64,000 nt of DNA from Porphyrobacter sp. CACIAM 03H1 (GCF_002215495.1 NZ_CP021378.1:1014417-1078416); one strand, 5' to 3'; shown: positions 42,769-51,280, counted from the stretch's first letter. Notes: generated from the letters alone by a model not told the origin. Translations and numbers: made by a program.

Positions 42769-43230
42769 ATGGCCGACGCCAAAGCCAATTCGAAAGCCGC
42801 TCTCATCGATGAACTCAACGGCCTGCTGGCCGATCACTTCGCCCTCTTCATCAAGACCAAGAATTTTCACTGGCACGTGCGCGGCCCGCGCTTCCGCGAC
42901 CTTCACCTCTTGTTCGACGAACAGGCGCTGGCGATCCGCGACCAGATCGATGTCATCGGCGAACGGGTGCGCAAGCAGGAAGCCACCACGCTGACCTCGG
43001 TCGGCTCGGTCGCGAAGAACACCCAGATCAAGGACCAGGACAGCGCCACCCTGAGCGCCGAGGAGATGATCGCCGAGCTGCGCGACGACAACCGCAAGGT
43101 CGTCGAGCGCCTGAAGCGGATGAAGGAACTCGCCGAGGAAGCGGGCGACAACGCGACCGACGGCCTGCTCGACGACTGGACCGACATGGCCGAGGAACGC
43201 GTGTGGTTCCTCTCCTCGCTGCTCGCCTGA
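42769..43230 (+). CDS. dps: Dps family DNA-binding/iron-storage protein
   Basis: A ferritin-like dodecamer subunit of 153 residues that binds DNA and oxidises iron with hydrogen peroxide. The ferroxidase signature spans two subunits: His in KTKNFHWHVRGPRF and acidic residues in LHLLFDEQALAIRDQIDVI. A short Lys-containing N-terminal tail (MADAKANSKAALIDEL) could contact DNA. The gene has its own promoter region with a CCCAAT/ATTGGG inverted repeat and ends in a clear terminator, so it is monocistronic. Confidence 0.95.
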   Translation: MADAKANSKAALIDELNGLLADHFALFIKTKNFHWHVRGPRFRDLHLLFDEQALAIRDQIDVIGERVRKQEATTLTSVGSVAKNTQIKDQDSATLSAEEMIAELRDDNRKVVERLKRMKELAEEAGDNATDGLLDDWTDMAEERVWFLSSLLA

Positions 43231-43255
43231 GCGGCACGGCACAGCGATCCGCGAA

Positions 43256-43287
43256 GGGCCGTCCCCATTGCCGGGGGCGGCCCTTTT
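43256..43287 (+). terminator. Rho-independent terminator of dps
   Basis: GGGCCGTCCCC and GGGGGCGGCCC form an 11-bp stem with one mismatch around a six-base loop, followed by TTTT. It starts 26 bases after the dps stop. Confidence 0.88.
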
Positions 43288-43300
43288 GCTATGGGAAGGC

Positions 43301-43915
43301 ATGTCCGAAATCACGATCATCGAGAGCGCCGATGCCGCCGCGATCGCCGACTGGCTGGCCGCGCACCTTGCCGCGCCCGGCGCCGTCAGCCTGCCGGGCG
43401 GCTCCACCCCCTTCCCGATCATCGAAGCGCTGATCGCGGGTGGCCGCGTCGACTGGGCCGGGCGCGCGGTCTGGCCGAACGACGACCGCATCGTGCCCGA
43501 GGACCACGAAGCCTCCAACACCGGCAAGCTGCGCGCGCTGCTCGAGCCGGAGGGCGCGGTCGTTGTGCCGCTCGCCGAGGATGCGCGCCCGCCGCATTTC
43601 GCGCTGACCTGGCTCGGCATGGGACCGGACGGGCACATCGCCTCGCTGTTCCCCAACACCGATCCGCAGGTGGATGACCCGCAGACGGTGCGCCGCCTCA
43701 CGCCCGATCCGCTTCCGCCGCACGCGCCCTTCGACCGCATCACCCTGACGATCCCCGCTCTCGTCGACACGCAGGCGATCCTGTTCACGCTCGGCGGGGC
43801 GGCGGACAAGCGTGCGGTGTTTGATGCCGCGGTGCGCGGCGAGAACGATCTGCCCGTCGCCCGCCTGCTCGGCGCGGCGCGGGCGCGGGGCATTCCCGTC
43901 ACGGTCTTCGCCTGA
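43301..43915 (+). CDS. pgl: 6-phosphogluconolactonase
   Basis: Second step of the oxidative pentose phosphate and Entner-Doudoroff routes: opens 6-phosphogluconolactone to 6-phosphogluconate. The NagB/RpiA-like fold is shown by GAVSLPGGSTPFPIIEAL, the substrate-binding PNDDRIVPEDHEASN, LTWLGMGPDGHIASLFPNT and RITLTIPAL. The 204-residue length is slightly short but normal for alphaproteobacteria. ATG 43301 has GGGAAGG just upstream. It lies 4 bases before the Nudix gene, so the two are co-transcribed. No zwf or edd gene is adjacent, which is unusual for pgl. Confidence 0.9.
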   Translation: MSEITIIESADAAAIADWLAAHLAAPGAVSLPGGSTPFPIIEALIAGGRVDWAGRAVWPNDDRIVPEDHEASNTGKLRALLEPEGAVVVPLAEDARPPHFALTWLGMGPDGHIASLFPNTDPQVDDPQTVRRLTPDPLPPHAPFDRITLTIPALVDTQAILFTLGGAADKRAVFDAAVRGENDLPVARLLGAARARGIPVTVFA

Positions 43916-43919
43916 GCCG

Positions 43920-44399
43920 ATGCCGAACGTCCTGCCCGCCCCGCTCCACCGCGCCCTGCTGCCGCTGGCGCACGCGATCCGCCACGCCTGGCGGCGCTGG
44001 CGCAAGGCGCCGATCGCGGGGGTGAGCGTGATCGTCACCAACCTCGGCGGCGACGTGCTGCTGCTCAAGCACTCCTATGGCCCGGCGGTCTGGGCCCTGC
44101 CGGGCGGCGGGCTCGGCAAGGGCGAGGACCCGCTCGAGGCCGCGCGGCGCGAGGTGCGCGAGGAACTGGGGGTGGAACTGGTGCGGCTCGAACCGGTCGG
44201 CACGATCGAAGAGGTGCTCTCGGGATCGCCCCACACCGCGCACATCTTCACCGGCGTGTGCGACCGCCATCCCGAACCCGACCGGCGCGAGGTGACGGAG
44301 GCGCGCTTCTTCCCCTCGCACTCGCTCCCCGAACCGCTCGGGGACACCACCCGCGCACGGATCGCCATGTGGAAGGCGCGCGGGGTGGGGCAGGGCTAG
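43920..44399 (+). CDS. Nudix hydrolase
   Basis: A 159-residue hydrolase of nucleoside diphosphates linked to another moiety. The full Nudix box is present: GGGLGKGEDPLEAARREVREELGVEL fits GX5EX7REUXEEXGU. An N-terminal basic/aromatic helix (LPLAHAIRHAWRRWRKAP) precedes the fold. The stop codon overlaps the stop of the convergent dinB gene (shared CTAG at 44396-44399). Substrate cannot be assigned; RNA-cap, ADP-ribose or damaged nucleotide clean-up are the usual options. Confidence 0.9.
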   Translation: MPNVLPAPLHRALLPLAHAIRHAWRRWRKAPIAGVSVIVTNLGGDVLLLKHSYGPAVWALPGGGLGKGEDPLEAARREVREELGVELVRLEPVGTIEEVLSGSPHTAHIFTGVCDRHPEPDRREVTEARFFPSHSLPEPLGDTTRARIAMWKARGVGQG

Positions 44400-45529
44400 A
44401 GCAGCGAGAGCTGCGCCTCGTCGCGCGCAGGCTTCTCATCCTCGGCCCCCTCCAGCCCCGACAGTGTCAGCCCCATCAGCCGGATCGGACCGCGCAGGGG
44501 CAGCTCCGCTTCCAGCAGCGCGCGGGCGAGCTGCGCGAATTCCGCCTTGCCGCTCACCCACCGCGGCAGCGAGGTCGCGCGGGTCATGGTGCGGAAGTCG
44601 GTGAACTTGAGCTTCAGCGTTACAGTCCGCCCCCGCGCACCGGCCGCCTCGATCCGCTCCCAGACGATGTCAATGATGTTGGCAAGGGTCTCGCGCAAAG
44701 CGGCGCCGCTGCCGATGTCGTCGGAGAAGGTGCGCTCGCCGCCGACGGACTTCCTGATGCGATGCGCGCGCACGGGCCGCAGGTCGATCCCCCGCGCGGC
44801 GCGGAACAGGTAGTCGGCCATGCTGCCGAAATGCTGGCGCAGGAAGGCGATGTCCTTCGCGGCAAGGTCCGCGCCGGTGAGGATGCCGAGCTTCTGCATC
44901 TTCTCCTCGGCCCGCGGGCCGACCCCATGAAAACGCCGGATGGGCAGGCCCGCGACGAACTGCGCGCCTTCGCCCGGGCGTATGACGCATAGCCCGTCGG
45001 GCTTGTTCTGGTCGCTGGCGAGCTTGGCGAGGAACTTGTTGTAGCTCACCCCCGCGCTCGCGGTGAGCTGGGTCTTGGCGCGGATTTCCTGCCGGATCAG
45101 CTCGGCGATGCGCGTGGCGCTGCCGATGCCGAGCCGGTCCTCGGTGACGTCGAGATAGGCCTCGTCGAGGCTCAGGGGCTCGATCACCGGGGTGTAGTGC
45201 TCGAACACCCGGCGGATCTGGCGGCTCGCTTCCTTGTAGGCATCGAAGCGCGGGCGCACGAAGACGAGGTCGGGGCACAGGCGGCTTGCCGTGACCGAGG
45301 GCATGGCGCTCCTCACCCCGAACTTCCTCGCCTCGTAGCTCGCGGCGGCGACGACCCCGCGTCCGCCGGCCCCGCCGACCGCGACCGGCTTGCCCTTCAG
45401 CTCGGGATTGTCGCGCTGTTCGACGCTGGCGAAGAAGGCGTCCATGTCGACATGGATGATCTTCCTGAGGCCGGGGCTGTCCGGAGCCTCGTATTTATCA
45501 TCGTCGTCGGGCGGTGCGGCGCGGGCCAT
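44396..45529 (-). CDS. dinB: DNA polymerase IV (Y family)
   Basis: Translesion polymerase of 377 residues. Catalytic acidic motifs are IIHVDMDAFFASVEQRDN and PLSLDEAYLDVTED. The thumb carries FLAKLASDQNKPDGL and the little-finger domain VGGERTFSDDI. The C-terminus ends in QLSLL, a sliding-clamp binding peptide. I chose ATG 45529 because the N-terminus then begins shortly before the palm motif; the open frame continues 96 codons upstream into the divergent MFS gene region and is not coding-like there. There is no lexA box that I can see in the gap to the exporter. Confidence 0.96.
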   Translation of the reverse strand: MARAAPPDDDDKYEAPDSPGLRKIIHVDMDAFFASVEQRDNPELKGKPVAVGGAGGRGVVAAASYEARKFGVRSAMPSVTASRLCPDLVFVRPRFDAYKEASRQIRRVFEHYTPVIEPLSLDEAYLDVTEDRLGIGSATRIAELIRQEIRAKTQLTASAGVSYNKFLAKLASDQNKPDGLCVIRPGEGAQFVAGLPIRRFHGVGPRAEEKMQKLGILTGADLAAKDIAFLRQHFGSMADYLFRAARGIDLRPVRAHRIRKSVGGERTFSDDIGSGAALRETLANIIDIVWERIEAAGARGRTVTLKLKFTDFRTMTRATSLPRWVSGKAEFAQLARALLEAELPLRGPIRLMGLTLSGLEGAEDEKPARDEAQLSLL

Positions 45530-45638
45530 GTCCGGCAAATAGAACCTTCCCCCGCACGAAGGAACTGTTGCTGGAACAATTCGCCCGGCCTGCCATTTTG
45601 TGCAGATGCGAAAAGAACAGTGGTCATCCGGCGAACCG

Positions 45639-46904
45639 ATGGGCAAGGGCCCGGCCATGGCCACCTCGCTTGCCCCCGTCACGCCTGCCCGCAAGGCGCT
45701 CGGAGAGACCGAGCTCATGTGGATGATGGCGCTGCTGATGGCGCTGAACGCCTTCGGGATCGACGCGATCCTGCCCGCGCTCGACGCGCTGGCGGCCGAT
45801 CTTTCGGTGAGCGGCAACGACCGGCAGTTCGTGGTCGGGATCTACCTGCTTGCGGGCGGCATCGGGTCGCTGGTGCCCGGCGCACTCGCCGACCGGTTCG
45901 GGCGGCGGCCGATCCTGCTCGGCTCGGTGGCAGTCTATGTCGCCCTCTCGCTGCTGTGCGCCCTCGCACCGAGCTATGACGCGCTGATCGCCCTGCGCGC
46001 GGTGCAGGGCTTCTTCGCCGCCGGGATCGTCGCCCTGCCGCCCGCGATCATCCGCGACCGGGTGGGCGGCGACCGGATGGCGCGCATGATGAGCCTCATC
46101 TTCGTGATCTTCCTGATGGTGCCCGCCGTTGCGCCGAGCATCGGCGAGGCGATCCTGCAGGTCGGCAACTGGCGCGCGATCTTCGGCGCGGGCGCGGTGC
46201 TGGGCGTGGTGATGGGCCTGTGGGTCTTCGTCCGCCTGCCCGAAAGCCTGTCCGAGGCGAACCGCCAGCCGATCCGCCCCCGCACCATCGCCGCCAACAT
46301 GGGCCGCGCGCTGGCGCTGCCGAGCACGGCTGGCTACGTGATCGGCTCGGCGCTGGTGTTCGGCGCGCTGTTCGGCTTCATCAATTCCTCGCAGCAGCTC
46401 ATCACCGAGACCTTCGGCGCAGGGGACATCTTCCCGATGGTCTTCGCGATCTGCGCCGGCTCGATGGCGCTCGCCAGCTGGTCGAACTCGCGCATCGTCG
46501 AGCGCTTCGGCGCGCGCCGCGTGAGCCACAGCGCGCTGTTCGCCTTCATCGCGGTGAGCGCCGCGCAGGTGATGTTCGCCTTCCAGCCGGACGAGAGCCT
46601 GTGGGTCTTCGTGCCGCTGATGGCGATCAACATGGCGCTGCTCGGCTTCATCGGCAGCAATTTCGGCGCGGTCGCGATGAACCCCTTCTTCGCCATCGCC
46701 GGCGCGGCAAGCTCGGCCCATGGCTTCGTCCGCATGACCACGGCCGCGCTGCTGGGCGGCGCGATCGGCTATGCCTATGACGGAACCGCGCGCCCGCTGG
46801 CGCTGGCGCTGCTGGCGAGCGGGCTCACCTGCCTCGTGCTGGTGCTGTGGAGCGAGAAGGGCCGGCTGTTCGGGCCGAGCGACGCGGAGTTGGGTGCGCA
46901 CTGA
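45639..46904 (+). CDS. MFS drug-resistance transporter (Bcr/CflA type)
   Basis: An inner-membrane exporter with twelve hydrophobic helices. Signature motifs are the early GIDAILPALDALAADL, loop motif A in GALADRFGRRPILLG and the motif-C-like LIFVIFLMVPAVAPSIG, typical of Bcr/CflA proton-driven drug or sulfonamide efflux. The start is uncertain: ATG 45606, 45639 and 45657 are in frame, and 45639 (421 residues) is given because the codons before it look AT-rich and non-coding. Three GC-rich repeat arms follow the stop. Specific substrates are unknown. Confidence 0.9.
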   Translation: MGKGPAMATSLAPVTPARKALGETELMWMMALLMALNAFGIDAILPALDALAADLSVSGNDRQFVVGIYLLAGGIGSLVPGALADRFGRRPILLGSVAVYVALSLLCALAPSYDALIALRAVQGFFAAGIVALPPAIIRDRVGGDRMARMMSLIFVIFLMVPAVAPSIGEAILQVGNWRAIFGAGAVLGVVMGLWVFVRLPESLSEANRQPIRPRTIAANMGRALALPSTAGYVIGSALVFGALFGFINSSQQLITETFGAGDIFPMVFAICAGSMALASWSNSRIVERFGARRVSHSALFAFIAVSAAQVMFAFQPDESLWVFVPLMAINMALLGFIGSNFGAVAMNPFFAIAGAASSAHGFVRMTTAALLGGAIGYAYDGTARPLALALLASGLTCLVLVLWSEKGRLFGPSDAELGAH

Positions 46905-46909
46905 GCAGG

Positions 46910-46996
46910 CCCACCCCCGACCCCTCCCGCCGGCGGGAGGGGAGTTACTTGCGCTACACAGTCCCCCTCCCGCCTGCGGGAGGGGCTAGGGGTGGG
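46910..46996. repeat. Dispersed CCCTCCCGC repeat, family C copy 1
   Basis: CCCACCCCCGACCCCTCCCG, then CGGGAGGGG, an intervening stretch, and a second CCCCCTCCCGCC/CGGGAGGGG hairpin ending in AGGGGTGGG. The element lies between the convergent MFS and carboxylase genes. Copies occur at 60239-60275 and 60810-60852. Confidence 0.75.
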
Positions 46997-47000
46997 CTCG

Positions 47001-48554
47001 TCAGGCCTCACTCTCCAGCCGCCGCCACGCCAGCCCTGCGAACTCGCAAAGCAGGGGCCGGGTGTCGCGCGGGTCGATGATGTCCTCGACATTGAAGCGT
47101 TCGGCCGAGCGGAAGGGCGAGGTCACCTTGGCCAGCCTTGCGCGGATCTCCTCGAGCAGCGCCTCCGGATCGTCGGAGGCTTCGAGCTCCGCCTTGTAGG
47201 CGACCTCCAGCCCGCCCGCGATGGGGAGCGAGCCCCAGTCGCCCGAGGGCCAGCAATAGCGGTACTGGTAGCGGTCGGCATTGCTCATCGCGCTGCCCGC
47301 GATGCCATAGGCGCGTCTGAGGACCACGCTGGCGAGCGGCACCGTCGCCCGGTAGATCGCGTTCATGGCGTTGACGCCATAGCGGATCGTCCCGGCAACT
47401 TCCGCCTCGCGCCCGATCATGAAGCCGGGGTTGTCGACGAGGTGGACGATGGGCAGGCGGAACTGGTCGGCGAGCCTGACGAACCGCTCGACCTTCTCGC
47501 TGGTCTTGGCCTCCCACGACCCGCCGAGGTAGCTGGGATCGCTGGCGATGACGAAGACCGGCCAGCCATCGAGCCGCGCCAAGGCGGTGATCGCGGCGCG
47601 GCCCCAGTGGCGTCCGATCTCGAAAACGGTGCCAGCGTCGAACACCATCTCGAGGCAGCGGCGCATCGAATAGACCTGCTTTTCCTCGCGCGGGACGAGG
47701 GAGAGCAGCGCCTCCTCGCGGCGGTCGGCGGGGTCGCCGGTTTCGACGCGGCGGGCGGATTGCCCGACATATTCGGGCATGAAGCTCAGGAAATGCCGCG
47801 CGCGGGCGAAGGCCTCGGCCTCGGAGGCGACCTCGTCATCCACCACGCCGTTGCGGGTGTGGATCGCGCTGCCGCCGAGGGCCTCCTTGGCCTCCTCGTG
47901 ATTGGCCGCGCCGCCCTTCCAGGCCTCGCCAAGGCCATCGACCACGGCGGGCCCGGCGGCGAAGATCTGCGAGAGGCCCTTGACCATGATCGAATAGTGG
48001 CTGGCGACGGTGCGCGCCGCGCCCAGCCCCGCCGTCGGCCCGAGCGCCAGCGCCACCACCGGCACGGTGTCGAGGTTGGTGACCACATCGCCCCAGCCCG
48101 GCACGGCGGGGATATAGGTCGCGCCGATCTGTTCGAGCGTTTTTACGGAACCCCCGCCGCCCGTGCCGTCGATCATGCGGATGATCGGCAGCTTCAACTG
48201 GTGCGCCATCATCTCGGCCTGCACCATCTTGCGCGCGATCCCCGCATCCGCCGCGCCGCCGCGGATGGTGAAGTCGTCGGCGGTGGCGACCACCGGACGG
48301 CCATTGATCAGCGCCTTGCCGAACAGGAAGGGGGCGGGGGTGACGCTGGCGAGGTCGCCGTTCGCGTCATACTTCGCGCTGCCGGCGATCTTGCCAATCT
48401 CGCGGAAGGAGCCCTCGTCGCACAAGGCCGCAAGCCGCGCGCGGGCGTCCATCTTCCCGCGAGAGTGCTGCCGTGCCACCTTGTCCGCGCCGCCCATCTG
48501 CTCGGCCAGCGCCTCGCGCGCGCGCAGTTCCTCGAGTTCCTTGGCCCAGGTCAT
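47001..48554 (-). CDS. Acyl-CoA carboxylase, carboxyltransferase (beta) subunit
   Basis: Transfers carboxyl from carboxybiotin to an acyl-CoA (propionyl-, methylcrotonyl- or related CoA). The 517-residue protein has the two crotonase-like halves: N-domain with DDFTIRGGAADAGIARKMV, IDGTGGGGSVKTL and LGPTAGLGAARTV; C-domain with ASDPSYLGGSWEAKTSEKV and VDNPGFMIGREAE, the oxyanion-hole glycine pairs. Substrate specificity is not readable. The alpha subunit gene lies 217 bases upstream in the same direction, with two dispersed repeats in the gap. mmsA at 11.3 kb would supply propionyl-CoA. Confidence 0.92.
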   Translation of the reverse strand: MTWAKELEELRAREALAEQMGGADKVARQHSRGKMDARARLAALCDEGSFREIGKIAGSAKYDANGDLASVTPAPFLFGKALINGRPVVATADDFTIRGGAADAGIARKMVQAEMMAHQLKLPIIRMIDGTGGGGSVKTLEQIGATYIPAVPGWGDVVTNLDTVPVVALALGPTAGLGAARTVASHYSIMVKGLSQIFAAGPAVVDGLGEAWKGGAANHEEAKEALGGSAIHTRNGVVDDEVASEAEAFARARHFLSFMPEYVGQSARRVETGDPADRREEALLSLVPREEKQVYSMRRCLEMVFDAGTVFEIGRHWGRAAITALARLDGWPVFVIASDPSYLGGSWEAKTSEKVERFVRLADQFRLPIVHLVDNPGFMIGREAEVAGTIRYGVNAMNAIYRATVPLASVVLRRAYGIAGSAMSNADRYQYRYCWPSGDWGSLPIAGGLEVAYKAELEASDDPEALLEEIRARLAKVTSPFRSAERFNVEDIIDPRDTRPLLCEFAGLAWRRLESEA

Positions 48555-48570
48555 TCCCTCTCCCCAACCC

Positions 48571-48674
48571 TCGTCATTGCGAGGAACCGCAGGCGACGCG
48601 GCAATCCATGGACCGGCCTTCCGCCGGTTCCGCCGTCAGGTGATGGATTGCTTCGCTGGCGCTCGCAATGACGA
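48571..48674. repeat. Dispersed inverted repeat, family B copy 2
   Basis: TCGTCATTGCGAGGAACCGC at one end and GCTCGCAATGACGA at the other, 104 bases long, with a GCAATCCATGGACCGG core. The ends match the copy at 38581-38684 in inverted sense. It separates the alpha and beta carboxylase genes. Confidence 0.75.
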
Positions 48675-48696
48675 AAAGGAGGATGTGCCGGAAGTG

Positions 48697-48764
48697 CCGT
48701 TCGGTTCGAGCGAAGTCGAGAACCCCTTGTGCCAGTGTGTCTCGACTTCGCTCGACACGAACGG
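48697..48764. repeat. Dispersed palindromic repeat, family A copy 2
   Basis: CCGTTCGGTTCGAGCGAAGT and TCGACTTCGCTCGACACGAA lie in inverted orientation around a spacer of about 16 bases. The copy is directly next to family B copy 2, giving a compound repeat in the carboxylase operon gap. Confidence 0.8.
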
Positions 48765-48771
48765 ATGGAGG

Positions 48772-50706
48772 TTATTCTGACTGCGGCACCACCCGGCACA
48801 ACACCGCCTCGACCTGCACCTGCCCGCCCGCGCTGACGCCAAGCCCCTCGACCACCCCTTCGAAAGGCGCGGTGAGGGCGTGTTCCATCTTCATCGCCTC
48901 GAGCACCATGAGCCGCTGCCCGGCGGTGACAGCCTGCCCTTCGCTGACATCGACCGCGATGACCTTGCCCGGCATCGGCGCGATGATCGCGCCATCCGCG
49001 GCGGAGGCTTGGCCGGTGCCGTATGGGCGGTCTGCACTCACGGCAAAAATACGGCCATCGTTGACGCCGCTGAGTATCGTCGTGCCAGCCGTCTCAACCC
49101 AAGCATTCAGCTCGCCGAAGCGGTTCGGGACGGACACTTCATGCGACATGCCATCGACACTTATGCGAACTGCATTTTTCGGCGAGCGGTTGAGCCGGAA
49201 ACCAAAGAGCGCCTTGAGCGGGGACCGGCCGGCTTCCTCGCGTCCGCCGAGGGTATCGACGCATTGCCATACCGGTTGACCAATAGCCGCGACGGCAACT
49301 GCCATCGCCCCGGCCTTGACCACTTCGGCTGGGGGCTGGTCGTTGGGGATCAGGGCGTCGCCCTCCGAAGCAATCAAGCCCGTATCGAGGTCCGCCACCC
49401 TGAACCGTTCCGACTTCAGGCAGGCAAGAAGGAAGGCCGCGTTGGTCTTGATCGGCCAGACTGCCGTAACCGAAGTCGCGCTTGCCAGCGTTGCGATTGC
49501 GGCATCCCGATCATCACCGCGAGCAACCAGCTTGGCAATCATCGGGTCGTAGTATGGTGAGACCTCTGCGCCTTCGTAAACGCCGGTTTCCACACGGATC
49601 AGGTGCTCGGGAAGCATCAGGTGCTCCAGCCGCCCCGTGCTCGGCAAAAACCCCTTGGCCGGGTCTTCCGCATAGAGCCGCGCCTCGACCGCGTGGCCGT
49701 TGATCGACAGTTCCTCCTGCCGCTTGGGCAGCTGCTCGCCGCTTGCGACGCGCAGTTGCCATTCGACCAGATCGACCCCGGTGATTTCCTCGGTGACGGG
49801 GTGCTCCACCTGAAGCCGCGTGTTCATCTCCATGAAGAAGATGCGGTCGGCGCGCAGGCCCTCGCTGGCATCGGCGATGAATTCGATCGTGCCTGCGCCC
49901 TCGTAATCGACGGCCTTGGCCGCGCGCACGGCGGCGGCGCAGATCGCCTCGCGGGTCGCCTCGTCCATGCCGGGGGCGGGGGCTTCCTCGATCACCTTCT
50001 GGTGGCGGCGCTGCAATGAGCAGTCGCGCTCGAACAGGTGGACGACGTTGCCGTGGCTGTCCCCGAACACCTGCACCTCGATATGGCGGGGCGAGGTGAT
50101 CCACTTCTCGAGCAGCACCTCGTCATTGCCGAAGCTGGCCTTGGCCTCGCGGCGGCAGGATTCCAGCGCGGCGGCGAAGTCGGCGGGGGCGTCGACCTTG
50201 CGCATCCCCTTGCCGCCGCCGCCCGCGACGGCTTTGATGAGGACGGGGTAGCCGATCGCTTCGGCCTCCGCCGTCAGCCGCTCGACCGACTGGTCGGAGC
50301 CGTCGTAGCCCGGCGTCACCGGCACGCCCGCCGCGCGCATCAGCTGCTTGGCCGCGTCCTTCAGGCCCATGGCGCGGATGCTCGCAGGCTTGGGGCCGAC
50401 CCAGATGAGGCCAGCGTCGATCACCGCCTGCGCGAAGTCGGCGTTCTCGGAGAGGAAGCCGTAACCCGGGTGGATCGCGTTCGCCCCCGTCTGCTTCGCC
50501 GCCGCGATGATCTTCGCGCCCACGAGGTAGCTCTCGGCCGCGGGCGAGGGGCCGATATGCACCGCCGCGTCGGCGGAGCGCACGTGCAGCGCCTTGGCAT
50601 CGGCATCGGAATAGACCGCGACCGTCGCGATCCCCATGGCGCGGGCGGTGCGCATGATCCGGCAGGCGATCTCGCCGCGATTGGCGATCAGGAGCTTGGT
50701 GATCAT
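48772..50706 (-). CDS. Acyl-CoA carboxylase biotin carboxylase/biotin carrier (alpha) subunit
   Basis: A 644-residue ATP-dependent biotin carboxylase fused to a carrier domain. N-terminal LLIANRGEIACRIMRTARAMG, the ATP-grasp loop VLIKAVAGGGGKGMRKV, RDCSLQRRHQKVIEEAP and EMNTRLQVEHPVTEEITG are canonical. A linker (about 450-570) follows, and the C-terminal biotin site MVLEAMKMEHAL has the modified lysine between the two methionines. This is the domain order of propionyl- and methylcrotonyl-CoA carboxylase alpha subunits. Its ATG overlaps the stop of the upstream SnoaL-like gene (ATGA). Together with the beta subunit it forms the complete enzyme. Confidence 0.94.
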   Translation of the reverse strand: MITKLLIANRGEIACRIMRTARAMGIATVAVYSDADAKALHVRSADAAVHIGPSPAAESYLVGAKIIAAAKQTGANAIHPGYGFLSENADFAQAVIDAGLIWVGPKPASIRAMGLKDAAKQLMRAAGVPVTPGYDGSDQSVERLTAEAEAIGYPVLIKAVAGGGGKGMRKVDAPADFAAALESCRREAKASFGNDEVLLEKWITSPRHIEVQVFGDSHGNVVHLFERDCSLQRRHQKVIEEAPAPGMDEATREAICAAAVRAAKAVDYEGAGTIEFIADASEGLRADRIFFMEMNTRLQVEHPVTEEITGVDLVEWQLRVASGEQLPKRQEELSINGHAVEARLYAEDPAKGFLPSTGRLEHLMLPEHLIRVETGVYEGAEVSPYYDPMIAKLVARGDDRDAAIATLASATSVTAVWPIKTNAAFLLACLKSERFRVADLDTGLIASEGDALIPNDQPPAEVVKAGAMAVAVAAIGQPVWQCVDTLGGREEAGRSPLKALFGFRLNRSPKNAVRISVDGMSHEVSVPNRFGELNAWVETAGTTILSGVNDGRIFAVSADRPYGTGQASAADGAIIAPMPGKVIAVDVSEGQAVTAGQRLMVLEAMKMEHALTAPFEGVVEGLGVSAGGQVQVEAVLCRVVPQSE

Positions 50707-51191
50707 TGCGCCGGCACCTCCGGAGCGCCGAGGGCGGCGCAGCGTTCGGGCACTTCCATCGAGAAGCTGGTGTTGGCGACCTTCCAGCCCCCTTCACCCT
50801 TCACGAGGCTCATCGAGTTGATCCCGCAATGGCTGGTCTTCCCATCGGAGATGAAGCGATAGGGGCCCCACACCTGCGCCATGTCGCCGTCGACCCGCAC
50901 GGTGTCGTAGCGCATCACCTCGTCCACCATCGCCGTGCCCCTGGCCCAGCGGGCGAGGTGATCGGCGACGGGGATGACCATGATGCGCGGGGTGGCCGGG
51001 TTCATGCGGTCGTGGACATAGATCATCCCGCGCGGGTCCATCTCGCGGGCGAGCGCAGTGCGATCCTCGCTGCGCAAGGCGGTGAAGAAGGCATCGACCG
51101 CGGCGGTGACGGCAGCCTCGGGCGGCAGAGGCGTTTCGGCGGCGAGCGGCGCGGCGGCGAGGAACGCGGCGGCGGGGAGAAAGGCTTTCAT
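50703..51191 (-). CDS. Exported SnoaL/NTF2-like protein
   Basis: A 162-residue protein with signal peptide MKAFLPAAAFLAAAPLAAE followed by a cone-shaped NTF2-like fold: an N-terminal helix pair (AVDAFFTALRSEDRTALAREM), then strands including GMIYVHDRM, MAQVWGPYRFI and GWKVANTSFSM. Such proteins are hydrolases, isomerases or simple binding proteins, and no catalytic set stands out. ATG 51191 gives the signal peptide at residue 1. The gene is translationally coupled to the biotin carboxylase gene by a 4-base overlap, an odd pairing of a periplasmic and a cytoplasmic product. Confidence 0.75.
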   Translation of the reverse strand: MKAFLPAAAFLAAAPLAAETPLPPEAAVTAAVDAFFTALRSEDRTALAREMDPRGMIYVHDRMNPATPRIMVIPVADHLARWARGTAMVDEVMRYDTVRVDGDMAQVWGPYRFISDGKTSHCGINSMSLVKGEGGWKVANTSFSMEVPERCAALGAPEVPAQ

Positions 51192-51214
51192 GGCAGCGGG
51201 ATTAGCCCCGCCCC

Positions 51215-51280
51215 CCGTTCGTGTCGAGCGTAGTCGAGACACCTCGTGCAAGGCCTCTCGACTGCGCTCGAGACGAACGG
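51215..51280. repeat. Dispersed palindromic repeat, family A copy 3
   Basis: CCGTTCGTGTCGAGCGTAGT and TCGACTGCGCTCGAGACGAA are inverted around a spacer of about 17 bases. It lies between crtB and the SnoaL-like gene, downstream of crtB on its strand. Confidence 0.8.
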
